Source: Phytophthora quininea (Eukaryota > Oomycota > Peronosporomycetes > Peronosporales > Peronosporaceae). Taken from it: a stretch of DNA of 64,000 nucleotides. The notes beneath the pieces were generated by a model. It was not told the DNA's origin. It did not search any database and saw nothing but the letters and a program-made list of their open reading frames with translations. A program made the translations under genes and the position numbers. Positions 44,319 through 54,787 of this stretch are shown here, piece by piece. Every line of letters starts with the position of its first letter. Position 1 is the first letter of the stretch. The stretch lies in NCBI GenBank assembly GCA_011947345.1, contig JAAVTG010000551.1, forward strand, positions 186,001 to 250,000. Reading direction: 5' to 3'.

Positions 44319-45298
44319 TTGGAGTGAAAAGCAACGCAGCGACGCAAGGACAAGAAGAAGCCCAGGGAGTTCACTCTGGGTGTCATAGCCTCTCTCTCTT
44401 CTACTCATTTTCCTCCGACCGTAATGAACACTATCAAATAGGAGAAATTCTCTCCAAGTTTCGTCGTTGTCGACAGCGCTACGGGCGTGATGTGTGCTTG
44501 TGCTATAGCATTTGTGTCGTTCGTGGCAAAAAGAAGTTGGATGGTTGCACGCGGCGAGGGGCAGGGAGCAGAGCAAAATGGTGCTATGGAGGAAGATTTT
44601 TATTGGGGTCGAATACTGTTGACCGAGACCGGTTGCTGGTTACGCACCAACCGCTTCGGTCGTCGACTGATAAACTCCACTACTTGCTGAGGGCGGCAAC
44701 GTACGTGCAGACACTCGACTGCGGATGCTTTCAGTACCAGGCGTATACTGAGCTCATACAGGCACCTGTGACCTCTTTCTCCAAAGATGATCAAAAGATA
44801 ACGAGACATGTGGTCGGCGGCTCGTGAACTGCGTGATGACGACTCCCTACGCCGGCAAAATGGGCGACGATCTCCACGGAACCCCTACCCAGCTCGTCAT
44901 CGGGGCTTGTGTCCAAGATCTCTACGGCATCTCGCTAAATCAGCGTAAACTGTCTTTGCTTTTGGTGCCTGCAAACGATTCCCAGGCTTAGCGTCGCCGC
45001 CTTTTTGCTCCTTTGAGTGCGCGCAGGCCTCATCGCTCATCTGCTGCGTTCCCTCCACCTCGACCGCACCGGTACCGCTCTTCTGTGCGCCACACAGTAT
45101 TACCTTCCGGGTTAACAGCCATGCGCTGTCGTGCAAAGTTCCACCACCTCCATTAAGTCTGTGGTATGGCGCTTACCACTCACTAAATTCTAAATCTACA
45201 ACGCAATAGCTTCTAAAATGTAGAACAATTCCCTCCCGCTCTAAATTTAAAACAGCATGAATCGTAAATTCTAGGTTACTTCGCCATCGTACCCCATC
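44319..45298. other. Intergenic, nothing recognised
   Basis: About 1 kb; the first ~150 bases are presumably the lamin 3' untranslated region. A 180-codon plus ORF at 44285-44827 overlaps the lamin end and shows no domain or coding-like composition. Confidence 0.4.
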
Positions 45299-48243
45299 AT
45301 GCCTCGCTCGGCGGACCTTGCGCGGCGCTGGGGGCGCCTGCTGGCAGCGGAGCCTGCGCTCACCTGCGTCATCTCGTCTCTGTCGCCACCAGAGTCCGTT
45401 TGCCTGCTCGTCTACGCGCTGGAGGCTCAGTACGACCCGCTCGTGCGCTTCATATACGCGCATCCACACTTGCTGTCTCTAGGGGACGCCTCGCGCCGGT
45501 TCGCGAGCGTACTGCACTGCGCAGCTTCCTATGGGCATGCCGAAGTAGTGCAGCGTCTTTTGCGCTTCCGATTGAGCCACATCTCGCTGCTGGGCGACGC
45601 CAAGAAGCCGAGCCGCCGCGAGTTACGCTCCGAGTAACCCTACCAAGCGCGCCAAGCGGTTGGCGTGGGTAACGCGTAACACGCCCTACGAGTTCCCAGC
45701 CGACGTCATGTACGAGGCGGCACGCCAAGGAGACCAAGAAGTGCTGGAATGGCTACATTGTTGCTGTAACTACGAACCACATCGAGCGATGGAGTACGCT
45801 GCCTCGGCTGGGAAGTTAGAGGTGGTTACGTGGTTATTTGGACAGCAACAAGACCAAGAAAATCAACAGGCGGGGTGCTAATGGTGCAGGACGTAGAGAC
45901 CTCGTTGCAGGTGGTCAACTGGGTTACCATGTTCCCGAAGAGGAAATGTTTCCGAGAAGTTTTCGCTTCCAGAGCAGGTTTCTTGGCGGATATTTACGAC
46001 CAGAGAGATCCTCTACTGCCGTGGGATAATATGGACGCTTTGAGGACGTCTCTTGGCCGACGAAGGTACCGAGCGATCGACACGGCAGCAGCTCAAGGAG
46101 ATCTCAACATGGTGAGAAAGTTACACGAAGACGGACGGTGGCCCTGCTCCAGCGTGGCCATGGACACAGCCGCAGCAAACGGGCATTTAGAAGTTGTCAA
46201 ATTCCTACATGAGAACCGGCGGGAAGGAGGAACGGCAGTGGGTATGTGCAGCGCGGCAGGCAACGGACACTTGGACGTGGTGATGTGGCTCTACGAGAAT
46301 CGCCGCAATGACGGCTGTCGCTCGCTGGTGCTGGACTTGGCGGCCACCAATGGACACGTGGAGGTGTTGCGGTGGCTGGTGCCGCGCTTCCCTCGGTTCT
46401 CATGCTCGCCGGCGTTTCTGTCGAGTGTTGCAGCGCACGGACACATCGAAACGCTTCGTTATCTGCATAAAGAGATGGGGATGGCGCTGGATCTGCGTAC
46501 GCTCGAAGCTGCGATTGGCTCAGGACATGTGGAGCTAGTAGAGTATATCGCTGATCGCTTGCCAGCTGAGGTAAAACACACCATGTCTCCTGCAGTGGCC
46601 GATAAAGCAGCGGGTAGCGGCAACTTGGAACTGCTGGCGTTGGTGGTCGACCGATTCGGACTGTGGTCGCCGCAGATGCTTGGCGCTGCAGCACTGACTG
46701 GCAGCGTGGCAGTGGCGGAATGGATTGTAAAGCGCTCGGATGCGCGGCCCACCGAAACACAGAAAAAGCCGACACGCGAACGGCGCGACCGTGCCGCCAC
46801 TTCCAATTCTATCGAGTTTTTATCGACGAGGGTGTCTGCAGTGTCTGTGGAGAGGCGTCGTTCGTCGGTTGATAACATGCCTGCAGGTACCATCCGTCCG
46901 CTTGATGTTGTGAATGGCACGACATTGTATCGCTGCGCTTCATTAGGCCACTTCGACATTGTCGAGTGGCTACTACAGCGCGGGTTGGCATCCCCTAGCT
47001 TTGCTTTATCAGCGAAAGAGCGCGAGCTTGTACTGCGATCTGTCGTTGGCCGAGGGTTTTAACCACAGAGTCGGTCGACGCCATCGCTTTGTTTGGAGAG
47101 GGTGGCGGTGAGAAGAACAGTACGCCTATGGGATTAACTGAGGTGTCCACCGCTGCTGTTTCCACCGCAACAAGCATGGTAATCACCGCCGCGACGGGGA
47201 GTGAAGGAGGCTTTGGTGGCACACTTACAGCTGGCGGCCGAGGGTCGGCAAGTGAGAAGCGCCCAGGTTTCGATTCATACGCGTGGGCCCTTCCAGGTAA
47301 GACAAGTGTTGGCTGGCAACGTCGGTTCGTTCGTCTCGCAGTTCAATATGACCCCGAGTCGGCCTTACCTCTCGAGTGGGTCCCACTCTGGGCGGCACAA
47401 CGCGGGGAATTGTATGTGCTCAAGCAAATTGCCACAGTAAAGCACCCGCATCTGTTTACCCCGCAAACATTCAAAGGTATCATGCGGTACACAAAGTGTG
47501 GCGACGCTCTGCAATGGTTCCAGACTCGCTGTCCGACCAACATGGGCGATGCGTCCATCGTGGAGTGGGGAGTGAAGTATCGACAGTTTGGGTACCTGAG
47601 CTACGTTTTTCTAGAGTTCCAGCCTACAGAACGACTGCAGATGCACGGCGTTGAGTATGCACTGCAGGTAGCTTGTGCGTTGGGTCACATGGACGTCGTC
47701 ACGTGGATCTGTGGCAACTGCGAGATCTTCTTAAAGGTCCCGGCAGCGGAACTGCACTCGAAACTCGGCCAGGTAAACATTTGGAAGGGCGCGTTGGTCG
47801 CCGCTGCGCGCTATGGCCAGACCAAGGTACTGAATTGGCTGCATGAGAAATTCACATTCTTCCAGAAAGTGCCTGATAGTCCACGAAAGATGACATTGGT
47901 GGGGGCCATGGCTGACGCTGCTGCAGGATATGGCCAGCGCTGCGTGCTGCGTTGGCTCCAGGTCATAGTTGGCCCCCAGATGAAGATTATTGGCCCCCAA
48001 TTGAACAGTAAAGGGGTCGAAACGACACGAACAGAAGTCCAAACGAGCTTTGTATCAACCGATGGACTACTGCAGGCAATGACGAATCGCCATGTCGATG
48101 TTGTACAGTGGATATGCGCGGCTGATATTAATTTGGTGGCGAAACAGACTCCGGAACGACGAGCAGAACTCGCGACTTTCCTCCGAGAAGAAGCGGACGG
48201 GTTTGTGTCGTCCAGACTGGGATTTGCTTTCCCTCCAATGTGA
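45299..48243 (+). CDS. Ankyrin-repeat protein 2 (frame-broken)
   Basis: Large protein of about 980 residues. The N-terminal 60 residues (ARRWGRLLAAEPALTCVISSL) precede irregular oomycete-type ankyrin repeats such as MDTAAANGHLEVVKFLHENR and LDLAATNGHVEVLRWLV; a Gly/Ser/Thr-rich linker lies near 47110-47250, and further repeats run to 48243. Four frames are used. The second and third breaks lie in runs one base short (G4 at 45872-45875, T4 at 47057-47060). The first, between 45555 and 45640, is unresolved: two missing bases or one extra. No other domain seen. Probably a protein-interaction scaffold; partner unknown. Confidence 0.75.
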
Positions 48244-48500
48244 CCAACACGACGGGGATTCTGCTGAGATGCAGAGCCAACGCAACGCTCAAGGCGTTAT
48301 TCATCAATACATATTTACACCGATTATATCATAGCGACATTCAAGCCGGAAGTGAGCTGCGTGGCGGTGCTTGGAATGACCCAACGACGTTGATGGGGGA
48401 CATGTTTGCCAACACATTTTGATTGTGTTTTGTGGAGAAACATTGGTTGTAACGATGACGGGGTGGACTTTCAGTGCCAGAAGAGACCACCCCAACCTTA
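48244..48500. other. Intergenic, no gene seen
   Basis: Short spacer between ankyrin gene 2 and the metallopeptidase relic. It marks the outer edge of the duplicated cluster. Confidence 0.4.
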
Positions 48501-48504
48501 AGTG

Positions 48505-48764
48505 GCGAGTGGTAGCAGCTCGTTCGCTACGCAAGACTCTTCTGCAGGACCGTCTACTACGTTTGAGTCGAGTTCTTCTCAAAGACGTTCGGCCACCGCC
48601 ACCTCGACGGCAGGGCCCTCCGACGTGAGCCAACCTTCTCGTCGTCCACCTCTCCAGGTGAAGGTGTCATGGACTTCAACAGCAAAATGCTCACAGACGC
48701 CGATGGCTGGCTGCTGTGGAGTGTGCTGGAGCACAGCACGTCTCGCTACTCGCTCAGCAAGTAG
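48505..48764 (+). pseudogene. Metallopeptidase relic lacking the catalytic domain
   Basis: A Ser/Thr-rich segment (AGPSTTFESSSS and then PSDVSQPS) matches the linker of the third metallopeptidase (STAGPPSTFESS, SSDVSQGNS near 61400-61590). It runs almost directly into VMDFNSKMLTDADGWLL and SRYSLSK stop, the counterpart of the family C-terminus (VMDDSNGVTDGDGWLV). About 230 residues in between, including HEMGH, are absent. A frame change occurs at the join. This is an internally deleted, old family member oriented opposite to the adjacent FYVE-like gene. Confidence 0.72.
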
Positions 48765-48833
48765 CTTTTGCATGACTTTCTATTGGAGTCACGTTCGTTG
48801 GTTGTGGTGAATGAAACGCTTTGGTGTGGATTG

Positions 48834-50755
48834 CTATGATAAATTGGCTTCGGCTTTGATTCTGATGACCTTAGACGCGATCTCGCCGAACCTCACTAGC
48901 GTGTCGTACTGCGACCGCGTGACATCCATCGCCACGGAGTGCACGCAGCAAAGAGAGCCAACGATGACCCCACCAGGACCCCTGACAGGGATGCCGCAAT
49001 AGTACCTGAAGCCTAACTTGGTGATGAGGTCCAAGTTGTAGAACCGCACATCCGCTTCCAGATGACGGACGATGAATGGCTCGTTGCCCATGGGTAAGTG
49101 CTGGCACAGCGTGAGCTCCCGTGGCATTCGAATCCGGGCGTAGTCTGCTATGGTAGAACTGAGTACTTGCACGTGGGTCTGGCCGATGATCGTGACCAGC
49201 GTGGTGTAGAAGCCATACTCCTTACTCAGGAAGTCGCAAATGATATCCAACTCGGGAATCGGCCCCATCAAGTCCATGAGTCGCAGCTCGCTAATACATT
49301 TTAGACGTTCGACTTCGTTGTCGGGAATCGGTGCTAGTGGCGCCGAGTCGTCCAGTTGCAGTGGGTAGTTCCGCTCCTTGGCGTTGGCTATTTTGCAGTC
49401 CTCCACTGATGGTGCGTCACAAGCACGACGGTGGAAGTATTCCTGCACTGCCGTCATATACCCCTCGTCGTCGTTGTCGAATTGGTTGTCTGGTGCTGGG
49501 TCGTCCGCGCTACCGAGTAGCATGTTGATCACAGCCACCGTAGCGTCTTTGGTCTTCTCATTGGTGAGACCCTCTCGGAAACTGAGGCCTGCTGCAGATC
49601 TGCCCACTGGGTCCTCGACGATCTCTGGTCGTCCGCGACGGTCGAATTGGACGCCCGAGTAATCGCAGCGCCCGACCCACTCGATGCAGCGCTTGCAGAC
49701 GCCCATCTGAGTGACGTGGCCGTTGTGCGTCTCCACGCTTTCGCGAGACCAACACGAAGTGCACACATTGTATGCGCACAGTTGGCAGCGGCGAGCACAG
49801 TGAGCGAAGGTGCTCAACCACATCCCCTTCGTGCACGAGATACAACGCGAATTTCGCGCCTCGGTCGATGAGCTGGCAAACACTTGAGTGCCTAGCCGAC
49901 GACGTTGCACGATGGCCGGGAGGCGGTGAATCCCGCCAGCCAGAGACAGCAGCCGACTCTGCGCCATCTTGGCACTCGCCACCCCCATCGCAGGGCTGCC
50001 GTTGCCGGTGTAGAAGGCGTAGAAGGTCACGCGAACCTTGGAGGTGTCGGCATCGATGGGCTCCACCACACACTGCGCAGTGATGTCTTCGAGTTGGTCG
50101 ACACGACCACCCACGACTTTCCCTGCAACGAGCTCGGTATCTGACAGCGACGTGAGGGCGATGGAGAACCCTTGAGAAACATCAGCAGGTCCTTTGGTCT
50201 GCGCTTCACCGCTCATCGGCCGGAAGTACTCGAGATAGCACCACTGCTCGTTGTGAGCGAAGACGCGAGACCGCACGAAGCAGCTCGTTTTGACCGCTAG
50301 TTGATGACCTTCAGGCACGGTAGGTCGTGACTGCTCCCCTTCACCACATGCATGACGGAGCCGTAGATGTACTGGTTGCCGTAGAGCCCTTTCATCGTGG
50401 CATTGTAGTCGCTCTCGCTGCTGGAGCACAGCATCGACACCAACTCGTGTGGACTGCATGCAATGTCACCAATCGTCAAGACTTCGTTGTCGACACTATC
50501 GGTGCGCGACTCGCGCGACAGGAGCGTGAAGCTCGCGGCATCGGAATCGGACGACCCCAACCGATGGACTGGGGTGGGTTTGTGACTGGCCCAGGAAGTG
50601 ATCGGGTCTGCGAGTGCGCGATGAAGTGCTACCGATGCTTCTGTGCTGCGTACGTGGCGTAGTAGATCGTCATCAGTCAGTAGCACCCGTCTTGGCGGCT
50701 GTTCTGGAGACGGCGGGAGGGTGTCCGATAACGCCGGGCTCGTCTTGAACAGCAT
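48834..50755 (-). CDS. START-like/FYVE-like/GAF protein, left copy
   Basis: Putative lipid- and small-molecule-sensing protein of about 640 residues from the ATG at 50755. The START-like half holds TSCFVRSRVFAHNEQWCYLE and KVRVTFYAFYTGNGSP. A FYVE-like zinc finger follows (CISC, RCQLCAYNVCTSC, GVCKRC); the canonical basic RRHHCR loop is reduced to RRCQLC, so phosphoinositide binding is uncertain. The C-terminus is a GAF domain (ELDIICDFLSKEYGFYTTLV through YYCGIPVRGPGGVIVGSLC). The frame changes at a run one base short (C4 at 50336-50339 plus strand; same place as in the right copy). N-terminal three quarters almost identical to the right copy; the last ~150 residues are diverged. Confidence 0.82.
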
Positions 50756-50804
50756 TGAAAGTGGCGAGACTTGCGGGCACGCGGTAAATGGCGCAATGGC
50801 TTTG

Positions 50805-51182
50805 CAGAGCGTGTGTGGGCAGCGACTATAACCGCGAGGTAACGCCTTCTAGTCTGCTCGGAACAATGCATCCTTCAGCCCTCGTCTTCGGTCCCGAGAG
50901 TCTGGACAGAATCCCCAGCATCCCAGTTGATCCGGCGGTGCTGCTTGGTCCCGTTACAGTCACTGCCGAGAATTTCGTCAGTTCCGGGCTTCAACTTCGC
51001 GAGCACAGCAAACGAAAATCGCAACAACACGTTAAATCGATAGACCGTCACATTCAAGCGGTCTCGGAGAGAACAACGCTCAAGTGTCTGTCGAAAGGCG
51101 CGCGCCAACAGTTCAGTCTGTCGCCGGCCACGTCGGCCATCCTCATGGAGGCAACCTGAATCGACTATACGGCTGTGTAGAT
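50805..51182. promoter_or_regulatory. Non-homologous patch: upstream region of the left FYVE-like gene
   Basis: Lies 50 bp before the left FYVE-like ATG and shares nothing with its mirror position at 54370-54738, although both flanks match almost perfectly. The two FYVE-like copies therefore have different upstream DNA. No initiator match found. Confidence 0.7.
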
Positions 51183-51265
51183 CATCTTCATCGAGTCTAC
51201 ATGTGTATTGACAAACTGCACAATTTACGGTGGACTACCGCCACTCTACCAACACAGGACACGGT

Positions 51266-52153
51266 CTAAAACGTGTAGCGGGACTTGATGTTCTCGAGGA
51301 TGCTGCGCACGAGCCATCCGTCTCCGTCCGTGACGCCGTTGCTGTCGTCCATGACGCACGCCGGGTAGTCGCCGGGCTTGTTCTCGGCCACGTACATCTC
51401 GGGCAGGCCGAAGCCGTGGCCCATTTCGTGCAGCAGCACCTCCATCTGCTCCAGACCCATGCTGTTGAGCATGTCGTTGACCTCGACGCGCTGGCCCCAG
51501 TCGCCGCCCGTGCCGATGGCACCGTCACCGGGCGAGGTGGACGGCCAGAGCGACATGTCGAAGGCGCCGCCCTTGCAGGAGCTGGTGTCGGCGCTGGCGG
51601 CCTGGCCCTGGTGCTTGTAGCACTCGTCGGGACACTTGGGGCTGCCTTCGTCGTCCAGGATGCCCTCGTAGATGGTGCCGAGCGAGTCGTCGCTCCAGTC
51701 CATGATGGACTTGTCCTTGACGGCGTAGCCCACGATGTTGATGTCGACCGTGTCGAAGGGCCAGCACTCGTAGCCGGCGAGCCAGCGGTTCCAGATGTTC
51801 ATCTGCTTGTTGAGCATGTCCTGGAACTTGGACGCCGTGGCCTTCTCGAGCTTGTTGTCGTTATCCCAGCGCACGCAGTAGCTGAGCGAGCCGTTGTTGG
51901 TCACGAGCTGGTCGAAGATGAGGTTGTTGAACTGCGGGATGTACTTGCTCATGGTGTTCTTCCAGACCCAGTCGACGTCGTCACAGGTCACGTACGTGTT
52001 GGGGTTGCCGGTCACGCACTTGCCGGCGGCCGACGTGACATCGCCAAAGGTGGCGTGGTCGGCGGTTGCGACGGAGCTGTAGGCAGCGACGGCGATGAGC
52101 GCGGTGGCGAAGAGCTTGGAGGAGTTGAGGGACTGGGACTGACGCGTTGCCAT
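51266..52153 (-). CDS. Secreted zinc-metallopeptidase-like protein, left copy
   Basis: 295 residues. A signal peptide (hydrophobic 14-31, likely cut after Ala31) is followed by a Cys-containing extracellular domain with HEMGH at 242-246 in the context HEMGHGFGLPEMY. This is a gluzincin/metzincin-like HExxH zinc site with a Gly/Leu-Pro-Glu extension; Glu243 would be the general base. Family name uncertain; such proteins are often labelled neutral zinc metallopeptidases in oomycete genomes. Differs from the right copy at one residue (Cys/Arg in YVTxDDVDW). No frame break. The gene lies upstream of, and on the same strand as, the left FYVE-like gene. The initiator-like CTCATCACTTCCAATCC precedes the ATG. 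Confidence 0.85.
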   Translation of the reverse strand: MATRQSQSLNSSKLFATALIAVAAYSSVATADHATFGDVTSAAGKCVTGNPNTYVTCDDVDWVWKNTMSKYIPQFNNLIFDQLVTNNGSLSYCVRWDNDNKLEKATASKFQDMLNKQMNIWNRWLAGYECWPFDTVDINIVGYAVKDKSIMDWSDDSLGTIYEGILDDEGSPKCPDECYKHQGQAASADTSSCKGGAFDMSLWPSTSPGDGAIGTGGDWGQRVEVNDMLNSMGLEQMEVLLHEMGHGFGLPEMYVAENKPGDYPACVMDDSNGVTDGDGWLVRSILENIKSRYTF

Positions 52154-52484
52154 GGTGGTGGATTGGAAGTGATGAGTGTGAACGGTGGGGTCGACGCACT
52201 CGAGCTTTCGGTCGGTGGTGGCCTTGAACGGCGCGACGCTACACAGCGGAGACCGTCACCGTTGCCAACCTTTGCGCCTCAACGAAACCCTGTGCGGTCC
52301 GGGTGCATCGCTACAGCATGGCGTCGAGTGACTACCCCCGCGGACAAAGCCGATCGCGCACCGGCACACAGACGCGTTCGGACAGAAAATCTGTGTGGCG
52401 GTTTGAGCGACGAGGATCGCGATGGCGTCCGCGGTTCCAGCTGGAGGAGACCTCCCCAGCAAGCGTTATTGACCGATGGCATGG

Positions 52485-53067
52485 GCGAAGCAGTGCCGAG
52501 TGATCGGATTATGCGTTCTGGCGCGTCGTAGAAGGCTCTCGTTGATTACCACCAAACAGCTGCTGAGTAACAACGATTCAACGGACTCGGAAGGTTGAGT
52601 CAGCACGCTTGGACGTCTCCTTGCACACAACTATCGTTTGTTAGTTTTCGTAACGGTCGTGTTTTTAGCAGGAGCTGCCCTAGAAAGACACGCTAAGTAA
52701 TCCTGTACAGCTTCGTTGGTTCATATCGCTTCACATCCGACAAAGGCAGAAAGGGGCAAATCCGTCGATCCGTGCAACGTCCCAAGATCCATCTGCTTGT
52801 CAAGCACTTTCACCATGAATTACATGCACACTACGAGCTCGCACACGAAAAGCTCGTTACTGTAGTACTAAAGTAGCATCGCACGCTGTCGCGAAGGGTT
52901 CAACGTTCGATACATGAGCTTCGGGGACTGCAAACCCTCCGCATTCATGTGACTCAAAACCAGAAAAACTATCTTACGTTTCGACAATAGGCATCACATA
53001 ATGCCTTCAACCCCTCAAACCATCAAATATTCGTGAGATTGACACATTCGTGCTTTGTTTCGCTTTC
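52485..53067. other. Central spacer of the inverted duplication
   Basis: 583 bp of unique, AT-richer DNA between the arms, with no ORF or repeat recognised. As the loop of a large palindrome it carries the divergent upstream regions of both metallopeptidase genes. Confidence 0.7.
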
Positions 53068-53373
53068 CCGTGCCATCGGTCAATAACGCTTGCTGGGGAG
53101 GTCTCCTCCAGCTGGAACCGCGGACGCCATCGCGATCCTCGTCGCTCAAACCGCCACACAGATTTTCTGTCCGAACGCGTCTGTGTGCCGGTGCGCGATC
53201 GGCTTTGTCCGCGGGGGTAGTCACTCGACGCCATGCTGTAGCGATGCACCCGGACCGCACAGGGTTTCGTTGAGGCGCAAAGGTTGGCAACGGTGACGGT
53301 CTCCGCTGTGTAGCGTCGCGCCGTTCAAGGCCACCACCGACCGAAAGCTCGAGTGCGTCGACCCCACCGTTCA

Positions 53374-53393
53374 CACTCATCACTTCCAATCCA
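53374..53393 (+). promoter_or_regulatory. Initiator-like element of the metallopeptidase gene
   Basis: actcatcacttccaatccac, ending 5 bp before the ATG at 53399, approximates the oomycete initiator. The same sequence precedes the left copy. Confidence 0.45.
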
Positions 53394-53398
53394 CCACC

Positions 53399-54286
53399 AT
53401 GGCAACGCGTCAGTCCCAGTCCCTCAACTCCTCCAAGCTCTTCGCCACCGCGCTCATCGCCGTCGCTGCCTACAGCTCCGTCGCAACCGCCGACCACGCC
53501 ACCTTCGGCGATGTCACGTCGGCCGCCGGCAAGTGCGTGACCGGCAACCCCAACACGTACGTGACCCGTGACGACGTCGACTGGGTCTGGAAGAACACCA
53601 TGAGCAAGTACATTCCTCAGTTCAACAACCTCATCTTCGACCAGCTCGTGACCAACAACGGCTCGCTCAGCTACTGCGTGCGCTGGGATAACGACAACAA
53701 GCTCGAGAAGGCCACGGCGTCCAAGTTCCAGGACATGCTCAACAAGCAGATGAACATCTGGAACCGCTGGCTCGCCGGCTACGAGTGCTGGCCCTTCGAC
53801 ACGGTCGACATCAACATCGTGGGCTACGCCGTCAAGGACAAGTCCATCATGGACTGGAGCGACGACTCGCTCGGCACCATCTACGAGGGCATCCTGGACG
53901 ACGAAGGCAGCCCCAAGTGTCCCGACGAGTGCTACAAGCACCAGGGCCAGGCCGCCAGCGCCGACACCAGCTCCTGCAAGGGCGGCGCCTTCGACATGTC
54001 GCTCTGGCCGTCCACCTCGCCCGGTGACGGTGCCATCGGCACGGGCGGCGACTGGGGCCAGCGCGTCGAGGTCAACGACATGCTCAACAGCATGGGTCTG
54101 GAGCAGATGGAGGTGCTGCTGCACGAAATGGGCCACGGCTTCGGCCTGCCCGAGATGTACGTGGCCGAGAACAAGCCCGGCGACTACCCGGCGTGCGTCA
54201 TGGACGACAGCAACGGCGTCACGGACGGAGACGGATGGCTCGTGCGCAGCATCCTCGAGAACATCAAGTCCCGCTACACGTTTTAG
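53399..54286 (+). CDS. Secreted zinc-metallopeptidase-like protein, right copy
   Basis: 295 residues with the same signal peptide, HEMGHGFGLPEMY zinc-binding motif (from residue 242) and C-terminus as the left copy; Arg replaces Cys in YVTxDDVDW, so the two products differ in their cysteine count. Transcribed away from the spacer and followed 500 bp later by the right FYVE-like gene. A role in degrading host or own wall proteins is inferred from secretion and fold only. Confidence 0.85.
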   Translation: MATRQSQSLNSSKLFATALIAVAAYSSVATADHATFGDVTSAAGKCVTGNPNTYVTRDDVDWVWKNTMSKYIPQFNNLIFDQLVTNNGSLSYCVRWDNDNKLEKATASKFQDMLNKQMNIWNRWLAGYECWPFDTVDINIVGYAVKDKSIMDWSDDSLGTIYEGILDDEGSPKCPDECYKHQGQAASADTSSCKGGAFDMSLWPSTSPGDGAIGTGGDWGQRVEVNDMLNSMGLEQMEVLLHEMGHGFGLPEMYVAENKPGDYPACVMDDSNGVTDGDGWLVRSILENIKSRYTF

Positions 54287-54369
54287 ACCGTGTCCTGTGT
54301 TGGTAGAGTGGCGGTAGTCCACCATAAATTGTGCAGTTTGTCAATACACATGTAGACTCGATGAAGATG

Positions 54370-54738
54370 ACCAACGCTGCCACAGTAGGCGAGTGTCTCC
54401 ACAACGGCCGACTTCGGGCCGGTTGATACGCGCCTTTCGAATAGTGTCGTTCTACTTGAGACGGTTCATGAACCGTTCTGTAACTTTCAACGCCAGTGAC
54501 GGTGTGCCTAATAGGTGGTTGGTGCTTTCAAGCTGAAGCTCGTCCCGCAGGAGGTCTGCCCAACTGCAGAAATCCAGTGTCAGCAATGACGAGTGGAAAA
54601 ATTGCAAACGCCGTTGACGAAACTAGTAACGGACTGCAAGACCTTGCTGAATCAACTAGGAAATCTGTCCGGACAAACCCATTGCTCAGCGTTTCCTTTC
54701 GCTCGCTAAGTTTGTGGAGGTCGTGCACGCACGCACCG
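54370..54738. promoter_or_regulatory. Non-homologous patch: upstream region of the right FYVE-like gene
   Basis: 369 bp unrelated to the mirror patch at 50805-51182. It ends 49 bp before the FYVE-like ATG. A caatgctg initiator-like context immediately surrounds the start in both copies. Confidence 0.7.
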
Positions 54739-54787
54739 CAAAGCCATTGCGCCATTTACCGCGTGCCCGCAAGTCTCGCCACTTTCA

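Larger units (their letters stand above)
49268..52484 (-). repeat. Left arm of a 3.2-kb inverted duplication
   Basis: Inverted counterpart of 53068-56275. Mirror coordinates add to 105552 inside the metallopeptidase part and 105543 in the FYVE-like part. The arms are nearly identical except for an unrelated ~370-bp patch (50805-51182 here). The outer limit falls inside the FYVE-like gene, about where LRLMDL begins the diverged GAF part. Confidence 0.9.

Noticed and set aside
44285..44827. 180-codon plus ORF after the lamin gene
   Set aside because: It starts within the lamin last intron, overlaps the last exon in another frame, and has no domain or host-like codon composition.
51230..52531. 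433-codon open frame antisense to the left metallopeptidase (and its equivalents near 53015-54325 and 61608-62438)
   Set aside because: The open antisense frame is a by-product of strong third-position G/C in the real gene; its translation is a monotonous Val/Ala/Gly/His/Arg-rich sequence with no domain. It is conserved only because the sense gene is.
52858..52872. Further copy of the SINE target duplication (tactgtagtacta)
   Set aside because: Only 13 bases match and no SINE sequence is adjacent; chance similarity to a near-palindromic string.
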